64,000 bases of DNA, taken from Caulobacterales bacterium (GTDB taxonomy: Bacteria; Pseudomonadota; Alphaproteobacteria; Caulobacterales; Aquidulcibacteraceae). The stretch spans positions 49,061 through 113,060 of the forward strand of contig JAFLCU010000012.1 of the NCBI GenBank assembly GCA_017303355.1, given 5' to 3'. The stretch's first letter is position 1. Each line of letters starts with the position of its first letter. A model generated the notes under the pieces. That model saw only the letters and a program-made list of their open reading frames with translations. It searched no databases and was not told where the DNA came from. This document shows, in pieces, positions 23,717 to 31,875 of the stretch. The translations under genes and the position numbers were made by a program.

Positions 23717-24559
23717 ATGAGCGCGCAACCCAAGCCTGCCCCGTCCGGCCCGCCTTCGGCGGCGGATATCGCCTATCTCGGGCTGCTGCAGGACATTCTG
23801 GATAACGGAGTCGATCGCGGCGACCGGACTGGCACCGGCACACGCGGCGTATTCGGGCGGCAGCTTCGCTTCGATCTGGAGCATTCGTTCCCGCTGCTGA
23901 CGACCAAGAAGGTGCACCTGAAGAGCATCATTCTGGAGCTGCTCTGGTTTCTGCGCGGCGACTCCAATGTGCGCTGGCTGCAGGAGCAGGGCGTCACGAT
24001 TTGGGACGAGTGGGCCGATAGCGAAGGCGAGCTTGGGCCGGTCTATGGCAAGCAATGGCGTTCATGGGAGGCCAAGGATGGGCGCGTGATCGATCAGATC
24101 GCGAATGTCGTTCATTCGATCCAGCACAATCCGAATTCGCGGCGCCACATCGTGTCGGCGTGGAATCCGGCGGAAGTGGATCAGATGGCGCTGCCGCCGT
24201 GCCATTGTCTGTTTCAGTTTTTCGTCGCGGACGGAAAGCTGAGCTGTCAGCTCTATCAGCGCAGCGCGGACGTGTTTTTGGGCGTGCCGTTCAACATCGC
24301 GTCCTACGCGTTGCTCACGCAGATGGTGGCGCAAGTGACGGGGCTGAAGCCCGGCGAGTTCGTACACACGTTTGGTGACGCGCATTTGTATCACAACCAT
24401 TTCGATCAAGCGCGCCTGCAGCTCTCACGCACGCCGCACGCGCCGCCAAAGATGCTGATCAATCCGGAGCGCAAGGATATTTTCGCGTTCGAGTATGCGG
24501 ATTTTAAGCTGGTGGATTACACGGCGCATTCGGTGATCAAGGCGCCGATCGCGGTCTGA
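23717..24559 (+). CDS. thyA: thymidylate synthase
   Basis: A 280-residue enzyme that methylates dUMP to dTMP using methylene-tetrahydrofolate. Landmarks: [19 protein letters not shown] near the N-terminus, the catalytic cysteine in [33 protein letters not shown], and HLYHNHFDQ. Length is normal for the bacterial form with a short N-terminal extension. In related genomes folA follows directly. Here about 5 kb of other genes separates thyA from folA at 29584, yet both are still present and oriented alike. Confidence 0.97.
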   Translation: MSAQPKPAPSGPPSAADIAYLGLLQDILDNGVDRGDRTGTGTRGVFGRQLRFDLEHSFPLLTTKKVHLKSIILELLWFLRGDSNVRWLQEQGVTIWDEWADSEGELGPVYGKQWRSWEAKDGRVIDQIANVVHSIQHNPNSRRHIVSAWNPAEVDQMALPPCHCLFQFFVADGKLSCQLYQRSADVFLGVPFNIASYALLTQMVAQVTGLKPGEFVHTFGDAHLYHNHFDQARLQLSRTPHAPPKMLINPERKDIFAFEYADFKLVDYTAHSVIKAPIAV

Positions 24560-24634
24560 GTGGCGAGTTTTGGGTCGGTATAGGCCAAACGTCGGGGGCC
24601 TTCGCGCAGGCCGATTAAGGTCTCATCAACGATA

Positions 24635-24663
24635 AAAATCGATTTTCCTCACACGAATTGTGT
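24635..24663. promoter_or_regulatory. pair of palindromes upstream of the ANL ligase gene
   Basis: AAAATCGATTTT (24635-24646) is a perfect 12-bp palindrome, and ACACGAATTGTGT (24651-24663) is an imperfect one. They are AT-rich against a GC-rich background and lie 42-70 bases ahead of the ligase start, as operator sites would. No regulator gene is adjacent. Confidence 0.4.
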
Positions 24664-24704
24664 TTGCTGGGGAAGACGATGCGCACTCCTGCTTTCGGCG
24701 ACGG

Positions 24705-26153
24705 ATGCGCTTCATGAACCTCGCCGCCATCATCCTGTCGCGCGCGCTCGCCAACCCGGAGGCGCCGGCGATCGCAACGGTCGGCGGCGTGGCCACCTAT
24801 GGCGAACTCGCGGCCGCGACGTTGGGATGCGCATCGCGACTCGACAAGCTTGGGCTCGGGCCGGGATCAGTCGTTGCGATCCACACCGGCGATGTCCGCG
24901 TGCACATCGCCCTGATCCTGGCGGCGGAATTGCGCGGCGTCGCATCGCTTTCGGTGCAGAGCGTATTCTCGCTTCAGGCGTCGCAACTGTCAGTGGACGC
25001 GATCTTCGCCGACAGCAGATTCAACGCCGACGGCGCCTCGGTCGAACTGGTTGATGAATCGTGGCTGGCGCCGCCAGAGGGGATCGATATCGCCGATCGG
25101 GAGCCGGCTTCGTTCGATGGCGGCGCCGGAATCTCTCGTATCGTGCTGTCGTCCGGCACTACGGGCGCGCCGAAGGCGATCGGCATTAGCGCGGCAAAGT
25201 CACAGGCGCGCGCGTTCCAATTCATGATGCGCCACGGTCACATCTCGGAGACAGACCGCCATCTGTCGATGATGGGGCTCTCGACGATTGGCGGCGATAG
25301 AATGATGGCGTGCGCGTTGTTGAGCGGCGCCTGCCTTGCATATGGCAACACCCCCCACGACGTGCTGACATTGATGCGCGCATTTCAGGTGAGCTTGCTG
25401 ATGGCGTCGCCGGCGCACCTGCAAAACCTGATGAAAGCTGGCGCGGCGAACAGCTCATACCCTTCGTTGCGCCGGCTTATCATGGGCGGCAGCCGCGTGC
25501 AGGCGAGCATGGTGCAGGCCGCGCAATGCGTCTTCACCACGCAGGTTTGGGTGGGCTACGGCTCCACCGAGGTCGGACCGATGGCTGGCGGCCTGCCGGC
25601 GGTGCTGCGCGGACAGGACGGCGCGGTTGGACGCATCGCGCCTTGGGCGCGCGTCGATATTCTGGACAACGATGAGCAGCCGGTTGCGCCGGGCCGCGAA
25701 GGTGTTGTGCGCATCAAATCGAGCGTGATGGGCCGCTACCTCAATACGGACGGCGACAGCGCTATACGCGGCGAATATTTTTATCCCGGCGATGTCGGAA
25801 TCATCCGCGGCGATGGCGTGCTCGTCATCACCGGGCGCACCGACGACATCATCAACGCCGGCGGCGCCAAGATCGCGCCGGAATTGCTCGAAGAGGTTTT
25901 GCTGAAGCATCCGGCCGTGCGTGACGCTGCGGTGTTTGCCGCGCCGGGCGCGCATGGCGCCGATCGTGTGCACGCCGTCGTGGTGCGCGGCGCCGGCGAT
26001 GTCGGTGAAGCAGAGCTTCTCGCGTATTGCCGCGAACGCATTTCGCAAGGCGCGCCGGTGTCGATCGAATGGATCGACGCCATTCCACGCAACGACAACG
26101 GCAAAGTGGTGCGCCATGCGCTGCGGAGCCGCTTCCTGAACACCCTCTCCTGA
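24705..26153 (+). CDS. ANL superfamily AMP-dependent ligase (acyl-CoA synthetase-like)
   Basis: A 482-residue adenylating enzyme. Core motifs in order: the phosphate loop SSGTTGAPKAIGIS, the A5 motif GYGSTEVGP, the A7 region YPGDVGIIRGDG and GRTDDIINAGG, and the A10 lysine in NDNGKVVRHALR. The protein activates a carboxylic acid as acyl-AMP and usually transfers it to CoA or a carrier. It is shorter than typical acyl-CoA synthetases because the N-terminal subdomain is compact. No acyl carrier, thioesterase or polyketide gene is adjacent, so the substrate is open. An outer-membrane barrel gene follows 21 bases later. GTG 24660 is an alternative start. Confidence 0.8.
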   Translation: MRFMNLAAIILSRALANPEAPAIATVGGVATYGELAAATLGCASRLDKLGLGPGSVVAIHTGDVRVHIALILAAELRGVASLSVQSVFSLQASQLSVDAIFADSRFNADGASVELVDESWLAPPEGIDIADREPASFDGGAGISRIVLSSGTTGAPKAIGISAAKSQARAFQFMMRHGHISETDRHLSMMGLSTIGGDRMMACALLSGACLAYGNTPHDVLTLMRAFQVSLLMASPAHLQNLMKAGAANSSYPSLRRLIMGGSRVQASMVQAAQCVFTTQVWVGYGSTEVGPMAGGLPAVLRGQDGAVGRIAPWARVDILDNDEQPVAPGREGVVRIKSSVMGRYLNTDGDSAIRGEYFYPGDVGIIRGDGVLVITGRTDDIINAGGAKIAPELLEEVLLKHPAVRDAAVFAAPGAHGADRVHAVVVRGAGDVGEAELLAYCRERISQGAPVSIEWIDAIPRNDNGKVVRHALRSRFLNTLS

Positions 26154-26174
26154 ACGCATCCAAAGGACAAGAAC

Positions 26175-26921
26175 ATGCAGGGCAAAATACTCACTGTCGG
26201 CGCCGCGTTGGCGATGTCCACGACCCCCGCTTTCGCGGAAGGCTTCAATCTGAACTTTGGCGGGGAGCCCGGCGATTGGTCGGGGCCTTTTGTCGGCGCG
26301 AGCCTGCAATATGTTGAAAGCGAAGGTGAGAGCGAATATTCCGGCCGCGACCTCGGTCAGGACTGGAACCATCTCTCAGGCGGCGTCGAAGCGGGATTCA
26401 ACATTCAGCGCGGCCCGATGGTGTTCGGTGTCGACGGACAAGTTGCGTACGCAGGCCAGCGCAGCAGGAGCACGAGCTTTTACGTCGCGGACATGGGCTA
26501 CGACGGAACGGACAGTGTTGAGTCCGAATTGGAATGGTTCGGTACGGCGCGCGCGCGGCTTGGCTATGCAGCGTCACCGAATTTGATGGTGTATGGCGCT
26601 GGCGGCATTGCGTTCGGCCAGGTGAACACCACCGCGATCAATGATGTCGGTTATGATAGCGATTTCATCGTCTATGAGGCCGAAGGCCGCGAAGAGCGCA
26701 CCGAACTCGGCTGGACTGTAGGCGTCGGCGGGCAATGGGCCGTCAATGATCGCTGGAGCGTCACCGCCGAAGCCTCTCATATCAATCTGGACGATAGCCA
26801 GACGCACATGACCACGACCTATAGCGATTTCGGCTGGGGCACGCCTGGCGACGATGTAGGTGAGGTCACGTCAAAAAATGACGTCAACATCTTCCGCGTC
26901 GGCGTCGCTTATCGCTTGTAG
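26175..26921 (+). CDS. outer-membrane beta-barrel protein (opacity/OmpW-like porin family)
   Basis: A 248-residue protein with signal peptide MQGKILTVGAALAMSTTPAF. The mature chain has eight or so alternating amphipathic strands: WSGPFVGASLQYVE, SGGVEAGFNIQRGPMVFGV, LGYAASPNLMVYGAGGIAFG, LGWTVGVGGQWAVNDRWSVT, and a final VNIFRVGVAYRL ending in a hydrophobic residue as needed for Bam assembly. The paired GG-A-G repeats are typical of alphaproteobacterial surface antigens. It follows the ANL ligase closely, but a shared role is uncertain. Confidence 0.8.
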   Translation: MQGKILTVGAALAMSTTPAFAEGFNLNFGGEPGDWSGPFVGASLQYVESEGESEYSGRDLGQDWNHLSGGVEAGFNIQRGPMVFGVDGQVAYAGQRSRSTSFYVADMGYDGTDSVESELEWFGTARARLGYAASPNLMVYGAGGIAFGQVNTTAINDVGYDSDFIVYEAEGREERTELGWTVGVGGQWAVNDRWSVTAEASHINLDDSQTHMTTTYSDFGWGTPGDDVGEVTSKNDVNIFRVGVAYRL

Positions 26922-27064
26922 ATCTCAGCATGGATGAGCGCGGGCGCGTCGAAATATCGGCGTGTCCCGCGCCTGTCTGCACAATAAGTCCTCAAAAGCT
27001 CCCCGCCGTGGAGGCGAGGGTGTTTGTATGTTGAGCCCGACGCGCGTTGCGTGAGGAGGGTTCG

Positions 27065-27517
27065 ATGGATTGGACATTGTCGGATTTTGAGTTCGCGGGG
27101 GCGTTGCTTTCGGGGCTGGGGCTGGCGGTTTGGTTCGTTGTGCGGGGCCCGCGCAATTTGCCGTATCGTTTGGCCGTGGGCGTGGCGGTGGTCGCGGCGC
27201 TGCTGATGGTGTGGGTGACGGGCGCGGTCGGCATCGTCGGTTCCGAGCGGCACGCGGCGAACGGGCTTTACTTTCTGGCGGTGGGCGTGGGCTTGATCGG
27301 CGCGGCGTTGGCGCGGTTTCAAGCGCGCGGCGCCGCGTTCGCCGCGGGCGTCACGGCGCTGGCGATTGCTGCGATCGGTGTGGTCGCCGTGCTCGTCGGC
27401 TGGGGCGACGACGGCGCCCGCTATCCGCTCGACGTGCTGGGCGGCAGCTTCTTGCTGGCGGCGATGTTTGCGGCGTCGGCTTGGTTGTTTGCGCAATCGG
27501 TGCGGGCGCAGTTTTGA
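27065..27517 (+). CDS. four- to five-helix membrane protein of unknown function
   Basis: A 150-residue integral membrane protein; ATG 27065 follows a strong GAGGAGGG site. Hydrophobic segments: FAGALLSGLGLAVWFVV, LAVGVAVVAALLMVWVTGAV, GLYFLAVGVGLIGAALARF, GVTALAIAAIGVVAVLVGW, and LLAAMFAASAWLFAQSV. It has no soluble domain of note. Convergent with the gene ending at 27524. I do not recognise a family. Confidence 0.6.
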   Translation: MDWTLSDFEFAGALLSGLGLAVWFVVRGPRNLPYRLAVGVAVVAALLMVWVTGAVGIVGSERHAANGLYFLAVGVGLIGAALARFQARGAAFAAGVTALAIAAIGVVAVLVGWGDDGARYPLDVLGGSFLLAAMFAASAWLFAQSVRAQF

Positions 27518-27523
27518 CGCCAG

Positions 27524-28801
27524 CTACATCTTCACCCATTCGCGCGGCGCGCGGATGGGGAGGTGCGGCAATTCCCTGATCCAGTGATCGGGTGCAATCT
27601 GCAATTCGCCGGCGGCGATGGCTTTGGAGATTTGCTCAAAATAGGTGAAGGCCGGGAGCTGATTGAGGACCTCTGCGTCGCCGCCGCTCTTTTCAAAGCA
27701 CGCTTTGCCGGCATCCAGCATCTCACGCACCAGCGCCGGCGGGCCATTCATGCGCAGCACGCCGCTATGGGCGGTCGTGAGGCCGCTCATCAGGAATTCC
27801 GCCATCTCGCAATAGGCCTGCGCCAAGCAACGCAGCGCGTAGGCGCCGCTGATCTCGCGCGGCGAACTTTCCATCGCGCGGAAGCACAACAGGGCCGCGC
27901 GATAGAAGTGCCAGAAGGAGGCGATGATGTGCGAGCCTTGCTCTTCTTCCTCGCCCTGCCAATTGGCGTAGCGGCGGCCGCATTCCAAGTGCCATTCGAG
28001 CAAAGGCTTGAGCGGCAGCGGCGCTGCCTGCCAACGCCCGGCGTCATCTATCGGCGCTTGTCCGCTTTCGGAGAGCGCGGCGAGGGCGGCCAAACGCTCC
28101 TTCAGCGCCAAAAATTGCGGATCGCTGTAGGGGCCGCCGACGTGAAGTTCCTGCGCCAATAGCGCGCGCGTAAAGTGCTGATAGGCCGGCGCAATGTTGT
28201 CGTCGCGGTTTAGCGCGAGATTAGCCGGAATGCAGATGAGCGTGCAGCGCTCTTTGCCTTCTTCGAGGCACAGGTCCAATTCGTGCTGGCCGCCGGCGGC
28301 TAGTGCCGAATATTCGGCATAGATGGCGTCTGAGATGCGCAAGAGTTTGCGGACGCCGTCCTGCCAAGTCTCGTCCGAGAAACGAACCCAAGGGATGCCC
28401 TGCAACGTTTCCAAGCGTTCGCGCGGATCTTCGACGGCGATCCATACGACGCCATTTGGCGCGGTGCGCGCCAAATGCTCAGCGGATTCTGCCGCGAGGC
28501 TTGGGTCGCTCGTGTCTTGAAGGAACCGGACGCCGCCGAATTTGCGAAACATCAAGCCGAGCGGTGCGCCCGTTTCGAGGCGCTCGCGCACGGCTTCCAC
28601 GGCGGCCGCGTCCCATCTGCTTGTGTCAAAGTCTGAGATGGATGGGAGCGGAGCTCGCGGCTCGCTTGTCCGCGGATTTGGCGTGGCGCGTTCCGGCGTT
28701 TTGGAGAGAACCGGCGCAGCTGGTTCTTCCGTCGAACGCAATTTCGCTGGGCGGCTGCCGAAAACGAACCGGAACAAGTGCTTTCCTGCGTCGCGCACCA
28801 A
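27524..28801 (-). CDS. unknown soluble protein with TIR-like/Rossmann segment
   Basis: A 425-residue protein, translated from a TTG or GTG directly after the stop of the DUF2846-like gene, so coupling is likely. Residues 1-55 are disordered and Pro-rich. Residues 70-215 contain a fold with GAPLGLMFRKFGGVRFL, APNGVVWIAVEDPRERLE, WQDGVRKLLRISDAIYAEYS and ELDLCLEEGKERCTLICIP. This arrangement resembles predicted TIR-like domains and parallels the C-terminal domain of the protein at 19426. The last 200 residues are helical (WHFYRAALLCFRAMESSPRE) with no known motif. No catalytic residues were identified with confidence. Confidence 0.55.
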   Translation of the reverse strand: MVRDAGKHLFRFVFGSRPAKLRSTEEPAAPVLSKTPERATPNPRTSEPRAPLPSISDFDTSRWDAAAVEAVRERLETGAPLGLMFRKFGGVRFLQDTSDPSLAAESAEHLARTAPNGVVWIAVEDPRERLETLQGIPWVRFSDETWQDGVRKLLRISDAIYAEYSALAAGGQHELDLCLEEGKERCTLICIPANLALNRDDNIAPAYQHFTRALLAQELHVGGPYSDPQFLALKERLAALAALSESGQAPIDDAGRWQAAPLPLKPLLEWHLECGRRYANWQGEEEEQGSHIIASFWHFYRAALLCFRAMESSPREISGAYALRCLAQAYCEMAEFLMSGLTTAHSGVLRMNGPPALVREMLDAGKACFEKSGGDAEVLNQLPAFTYFEQISKAIAAGELQIAPDHWIRELPHLPIRAPREWVKM

Positions 28802-29377
28802 TTAAACCTCGGCCACGTCGTTCGAGACCATGCGCGTCTTTTGGAAATCGGCGCGCACCTTGTCGAGTTCGACGGGCGTGAGCTTGACGATGACGCCCAC
28901 CATTTGCGGTTCGACCTCGGTTTTCAGGATCAGCACCTCGCCGGGTTGCGCATGGCCTTCGAGCACCGCTTCGCCCGGTTTTTTCTTATCGGGCGCGCCC
29001 ATGTAGCCGACGATGCGGTGCGGGCCGGGCGTCAGCGTCAGGCGCATGAAGCGCGGGCTTTTCAACTGCGTGATCTGCTTGCCGTCCACCTCGATATTGA
29101 CGCCCACGGCGCGCCCGACGAATTGGTTGCGCAGAATGTAGAGCGCGGCTTTGCCGGGTTCGGCGGTGAAACTGAGCGCTGCGGTGCGCGCCTCGGGCGT
29201 GGCGTCGGCGATTTTGCGGTTGGTCTGCAAATTGCGGAAAATGATCACGCCGACCACGACAAGCGCTGCCAGCGAGAGCAGCATCACGATCTCGAACCCG
29301 AGCAGTGCGCGAAGCACGCCATAGAGAACGAGACCAGCGAGGGCGGCGAGGCCATAGAGAACAAGATTGCGCGGCAT
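28802..29377 (-). CDS. membrane-anchored DUF2846-like protein
   Basis: A 191-residue protein with two N-terminal transmembrane helices (LVLYGLAALAGLVLYGVL and IVMLLSLAALVVVGVIIF). The periplasmic or cytosolic domain has ALYILRNQFVGRAVGVNIEV, DGKQITQLKSPRFMRLTLTP and GPHRIVGYMGA. The pattern of a small ligand-presenting beta domain (VDG, then PGPH) is typical of DUF2846 and PEGA-like modules. A unit with the downstream 425-residue protein is suggested by zero spacing. Function unknown. Confidence 0.65.
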   Translation of the reverse strand: MPRNLVLYGLAALAGLVLYGVLRALLGFEIVMLLSLAALVVVGVIIFRNLQTNRKIADATPEARTAALSFTAEPGKAALYILRNQFVGRAVGVNIEVDGKQITQLKSPRFMRLTLTPGPHRIVGYMGAPDKKKPGEAVLEGHAQPGEVLILKTEVEPQMVGVIVKLTPVELDKVRADFQKTRMVSNDVAEV

Positions 29378-29429
29378 CTCGTTACTCTAGGTGATGATTT
29401 CCGTCGGCGCCAAGGTTAGAACGCGCGCA

Positions 29430-29582
29430 TCAGAACCCTCTCCCCGAGAGGGGAGAGGGCAGGGTGAGGGCTAGCGCAGGTGATTGAGTTTATTGGCGCC
29501 CAGCCGTGCGTGCGCGCGTGCTCTCGCAATATCGGTGCTCCACCCTCACCCCAACCCTCTCCCTCCAATGGGAGGGAGAGGG
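29430..29582. repeat. CT/GA palindromic repeats ahead of folA
   Basis: The first hairpin is CCCTCTCCCC-GAGA-GGGGAGAGGG. The second is a perfect 12-bp stem: CCCTCTCCCTCC (29555-29566), loop AATG, GGAGGGAGAGGG (29571-29582). The right arm of the second is the only Shine-Dalgarno sequence in front of the folA GTG start. Confidence 0.75.
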
Positions 29583-29583
29583 A

Positions 29584-30105
29584 GTGACGGAGGCCAAGCC
29601 CAAACTCACGTTTGTCGTCGCCGTGGCGCGTAACGGCGTGATTGGCCGCGAGGGCGCCCTGCCGTGGCGGCTGAAATCCGACATGGCGCGCTTCAAGGCG
29701 GCCACCATGGGCAAGCCGGTTCTGATGGGGCGCAAGACCTGGGAGAGCTTGCCGAAGCGGCCGCTGGCGGGGCGTCCGAATCTGGTGCTGACGCGCGACG
29801 CGAATTTCACGGCGCCGGACGCGTGGGTTTACACCGACGTGGCCGCATTCGTGGCGGCTGGCCGCGCCATGGCGGAGGCGGCCGGCGTCGGCGAAGTCTG
29901 CGTGATCGGCGGCGCGCAGCTTTATGAAGCGCTGCTGCCGGAGGCTGAGCGCATCGTGCTGACGGAGGTGAGCCTCGAACCGGAAGGCGACGCGCATTTG
30001 CGGCTCGATCTTTCCGCGTGGCGCGAGCTGAGCGCGGAGCGCGTTGCTGCGTCTGCGAATGACGATGCGGATTTTGTCGTGCGCGTGTTGGAGCGCGCCC
30101 AATAG
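29584..30105 (+). CDS. folA: dihydrofolate reductase
   Basis: A 173-residue enzyme that regenerates tetrahydrofolate with NADPH, partner of thyA. Motifs: FVVAVARNGVIGREGALPWR (Trp and loop), LKSDMARFK with the catalytic acidic residue, GKPVLMGRKTWESLPKRPL (NADPH-binding), and EVCVIGGAQLYEALLPEAER. It starts with GTG 29584; the ribosome site GGAGGG lies inside the right arm of a 12-bp hairpin. That could reduce translation unless the hairpin is opened. Target of trimethoprim-type inhibitors in general. Confidence 0.96.
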   Translation: MTEAKPKLTFVVAVARNGVIGREGALPWRLKSDMARFKAATMGKPVLMGRKTWESLPKRPLAGRPNLVLTRDANFTAPDAWVYTDVAAFVAAGRAMAEAAGVGEVCVIGGAQLYEALLPEAERIVLTEVSLEPEGDAHLRLDLSAWRELSAERVAASANDDADFVVRVLERAQ

Positions 30106-30176
30106 TTTCGATAGTCGCCGTTGCGTCATGTTAGATTGCACTGGCGTTTGCATTTCGCCCGCATAAGCTCGCGCGC

Positions 30177-31088
30177 ATGAGCAACATTGAAATCATTGCC
30201 GAAGGTCTCGAGTTTCCCGAAGGGCCGGTCGCCATGCCGGACGGCAGCGTGATCCTGGTTGAGATCAAGCGGCAGACTCTAACGCGCGTGTGGAACGGCA
30301 AGAGCGAGGTGATCGCCAAGGTCGGCGGCGGGCCGAATGGCGCCGCACTCGGGCCGGATGGCGCGATGTATATCACCAATAATGGCGGCTTCGCCTGGCA
30401 CGACATGGGCGGGCTGACGATCCCTGGTCATGCGGCGGCTGATTATGAGACGGGGCGGATCGAACGGGTCGATCTTTCGACGGGCAAGGTCGAGCGCGTC
30501 TATGAAAGCGCGGGCGCGTTCAAGCTGCGTGGGCCGAATGATCTGGTGTTCGATAAGAGCGGTGGATTCTGGTTCACCGATTTGGGCAAGGGCTATGCGC
30601 GCTCGCGCGATCGTGGCGGGATTTATTACGCCAAGCCGGATGGATCATTGATCAAGGAAGCGGCGTACGGATTTGTCGGCCTGAATGGCGTCGGACTCTC
30701 GCCGGACGAGAAGGTCGTCTATGCGGCCGAGACGGAAACCGGGAAGCTCTGGGCGTTCGACATCGTAGGCGAGGGCGAGGTCGCGCCGGGCATGTTGGGA
30801 TCGCAGGGGCGGTGCGTGGCGGTGCAGCCCATGCATGTGTTTTTCGACAGCCTTGCGGTGCAGGCCAATGGCGATGTCTGCGTGGCGACGATCCTCAATG
30901 GCGGCATCACCACGATCACGCCCGCTGGCGTTTCCACGCACACGGCGTTTCCCGATCCGCTGGTGACCAACATCTGTTTCGGCGGAAAAGATCAGCGCGA
31001 TGCGTACGTGACGCTTTCGGCGACCGGCAAGCTCGCGAAGATGCGCTGGCCGGAGCCAGGGCTGAAGCTGAACTTTGCGTCGTACTGA
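30177..31088 (+). CDS. SMP-30/gluconolactonase family hydrolase
   Basis: A 303-residue six-bladed propeller enzyme of the SMP-30/Gnl/LRE type, which opens sugar lactones with a bound divalent metal. Key parts: the metal-ligand Glu in EGLEFPEGPVAMPDG, KVGGGPNGAALGPDG, RGPNDLVFDKSGGFWFTDLG (metal-binding Asn-Asp), GLNGVGLSPDEKVVYAAET, and FFDSLAVQANGDVCVATILN. No signal peptide, so cytosolic. The closest functional guess is a lactonase in sugar acid use; the substrate is not evident and the neighbours (GST, pyruvate kinase) do not narrow it. Confidence 0.88.
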   Translation: MSNIEIIAEGLEFPEGPVAMPDGSVILVEIKRQTLTRVWNGKSEVIAKVGGGPNGAALGPDGAMYITNNGGFAWHDMGGLTIPGHAAADYETGRIERVDLSTGKVERVYESAGAFKLRGPNDLVFDKSGGFWFTDLGKGYARSRDRGGIYYAKPDGSLIKEAAYGFVGLNGVGLSPDEKVVYAAETETGKLWAFDIVGEGEVAPGMLGSQGRCVAVQPMHVFFDSLAVQANGDVCVATILNGGITTITPAGVSTHTAFPDPLVTNICFGGKDQRDAYVTLSATGKLAKMRWPEPGLKLNFASY

Positions 31089-31090
31089 TC

Positions 31091-31139
31091 GGAGCGCGCG
31101 TCTTCAGACGCGCGTCGCGGGCCTGAAGGCCCGCGCTCC
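31091..31139. repeat. short palindromic repeat between SMP-30 and GST genes
   Basis: GGAGCGCG at the left pairs with CGCGCTCC at the right, with inner GTCTTCAGAC and GGGCCTGAAGGCCC palindromes. It begins two bases after the SMP-30 stop and could end that transcript, though no T-run follows. Confidence 0.6.
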
Positions 31140-31154
31140 AAGGAAGGAAGCGTC

Positions 31155-31787
31155 ATGAGCATCATCGTCCATCACCTCGAAGAGAGCCGGTCTCAGCGTG
31201 TATTGTGGCTGATGGAGGAGCTGGGGCTCGATTACGCGGTGAAGCGCTATCCGCGCAACGCACAGACGCGCCTGGCGCCGCCGGAGCTGAAGGAGCTGCA
31301 TCCGCTGGGCAAATCGCCCGTGGTGGAAAAGGATGGCCGCATCTACGCCGAGAGCGGCGCCATCATCGAATATTTCGCCGAGACCGAAGCGGGCGGAAAG
31401 CTCGCGGTCGCGCCCGGCGATCCGGCGCGGGCGGACTATTTGTACTGGCTGCATTTCGCCGAGGGTTCGGCGATGCTGCCGCTCTTGCTGAAGCTTTATG
31501 TCGGGCTGCTCGGTGAGAACGGCGCGCCCTTGATGCAGATGCGGGTGGAGCCGGAAATCGCCAATCATCTGAGCTTCATGAACAATGCGATGGAGGGGAA
31601 GGATTTCTTCGCCGCCAATCGGTTCACCGCCGCCGACATCGAAATGAGTTTCGTGCTTGATGCGAGCGCGGGGCGCGGCGGGCTGGAACGCTATCCCAAT
31701 CTTGTCCGGGTAAGGAACGGTTACCAGAGCCGCGCGGCCTATCAGCGCGCGCTTGAAAAGGGCGGGCCGTACAAGATGGGTCAATAG
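31155..31787 (+). CDS. glutathione S-transferase family protein
   Basis: A 210-residue cytosolic protein. N-terminal thioredoxin-like domain: IIVHHLEESRSQRVLWLMEE (the active-site Ser/Arg region of bacterial GSTs), LKELHPLGKSPVVE with the cis-Pro, and ESGAIIEYFAE for glutathione gamma-Glu binding. The helical C-terminal domain has FAANRFTAADIEMSFVLDAS. It matches bacterial GSTs whose active-site residue is Ser. Role: conjugation or thiol-dependent detoxification, substrate unknown. AGGAAG ribosome site upstream. Confidence 0.92.
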   Translation: MSIIVHHLEESRSQRVLWLMEELGLDYAVKRYPRNAQTRLAPPELKELHPLGKSPVVEKDGRIYAESGAIIEYFAETEAGGKLAVAPGDPARADYLYWLHFAEGSAMLPLLLKLYVGLLGENGAPLMQMRVEPEIANHLSFMNNAMEGKDFFAANRFTAADIEMSFVLDASAGRGGLERYPNLVRVRNGYQSRAAYQRALEKGGPYKMGQ

Positions 31788-31875
31788 TGAGCAGCGCGTG
31801 GTCGATAGTAGCATTGCCGCAGCGACAGCGACTCTCTACTGACTACGCACCACTAACGACTGACCCGGATAAAGC

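Noticed and set aside
26909..27496. 195-codon minus-strand frame over the 27065 membrane gene
   Set aside because: The plus strand has a strong ribosome site and clear hydrophobic helices.
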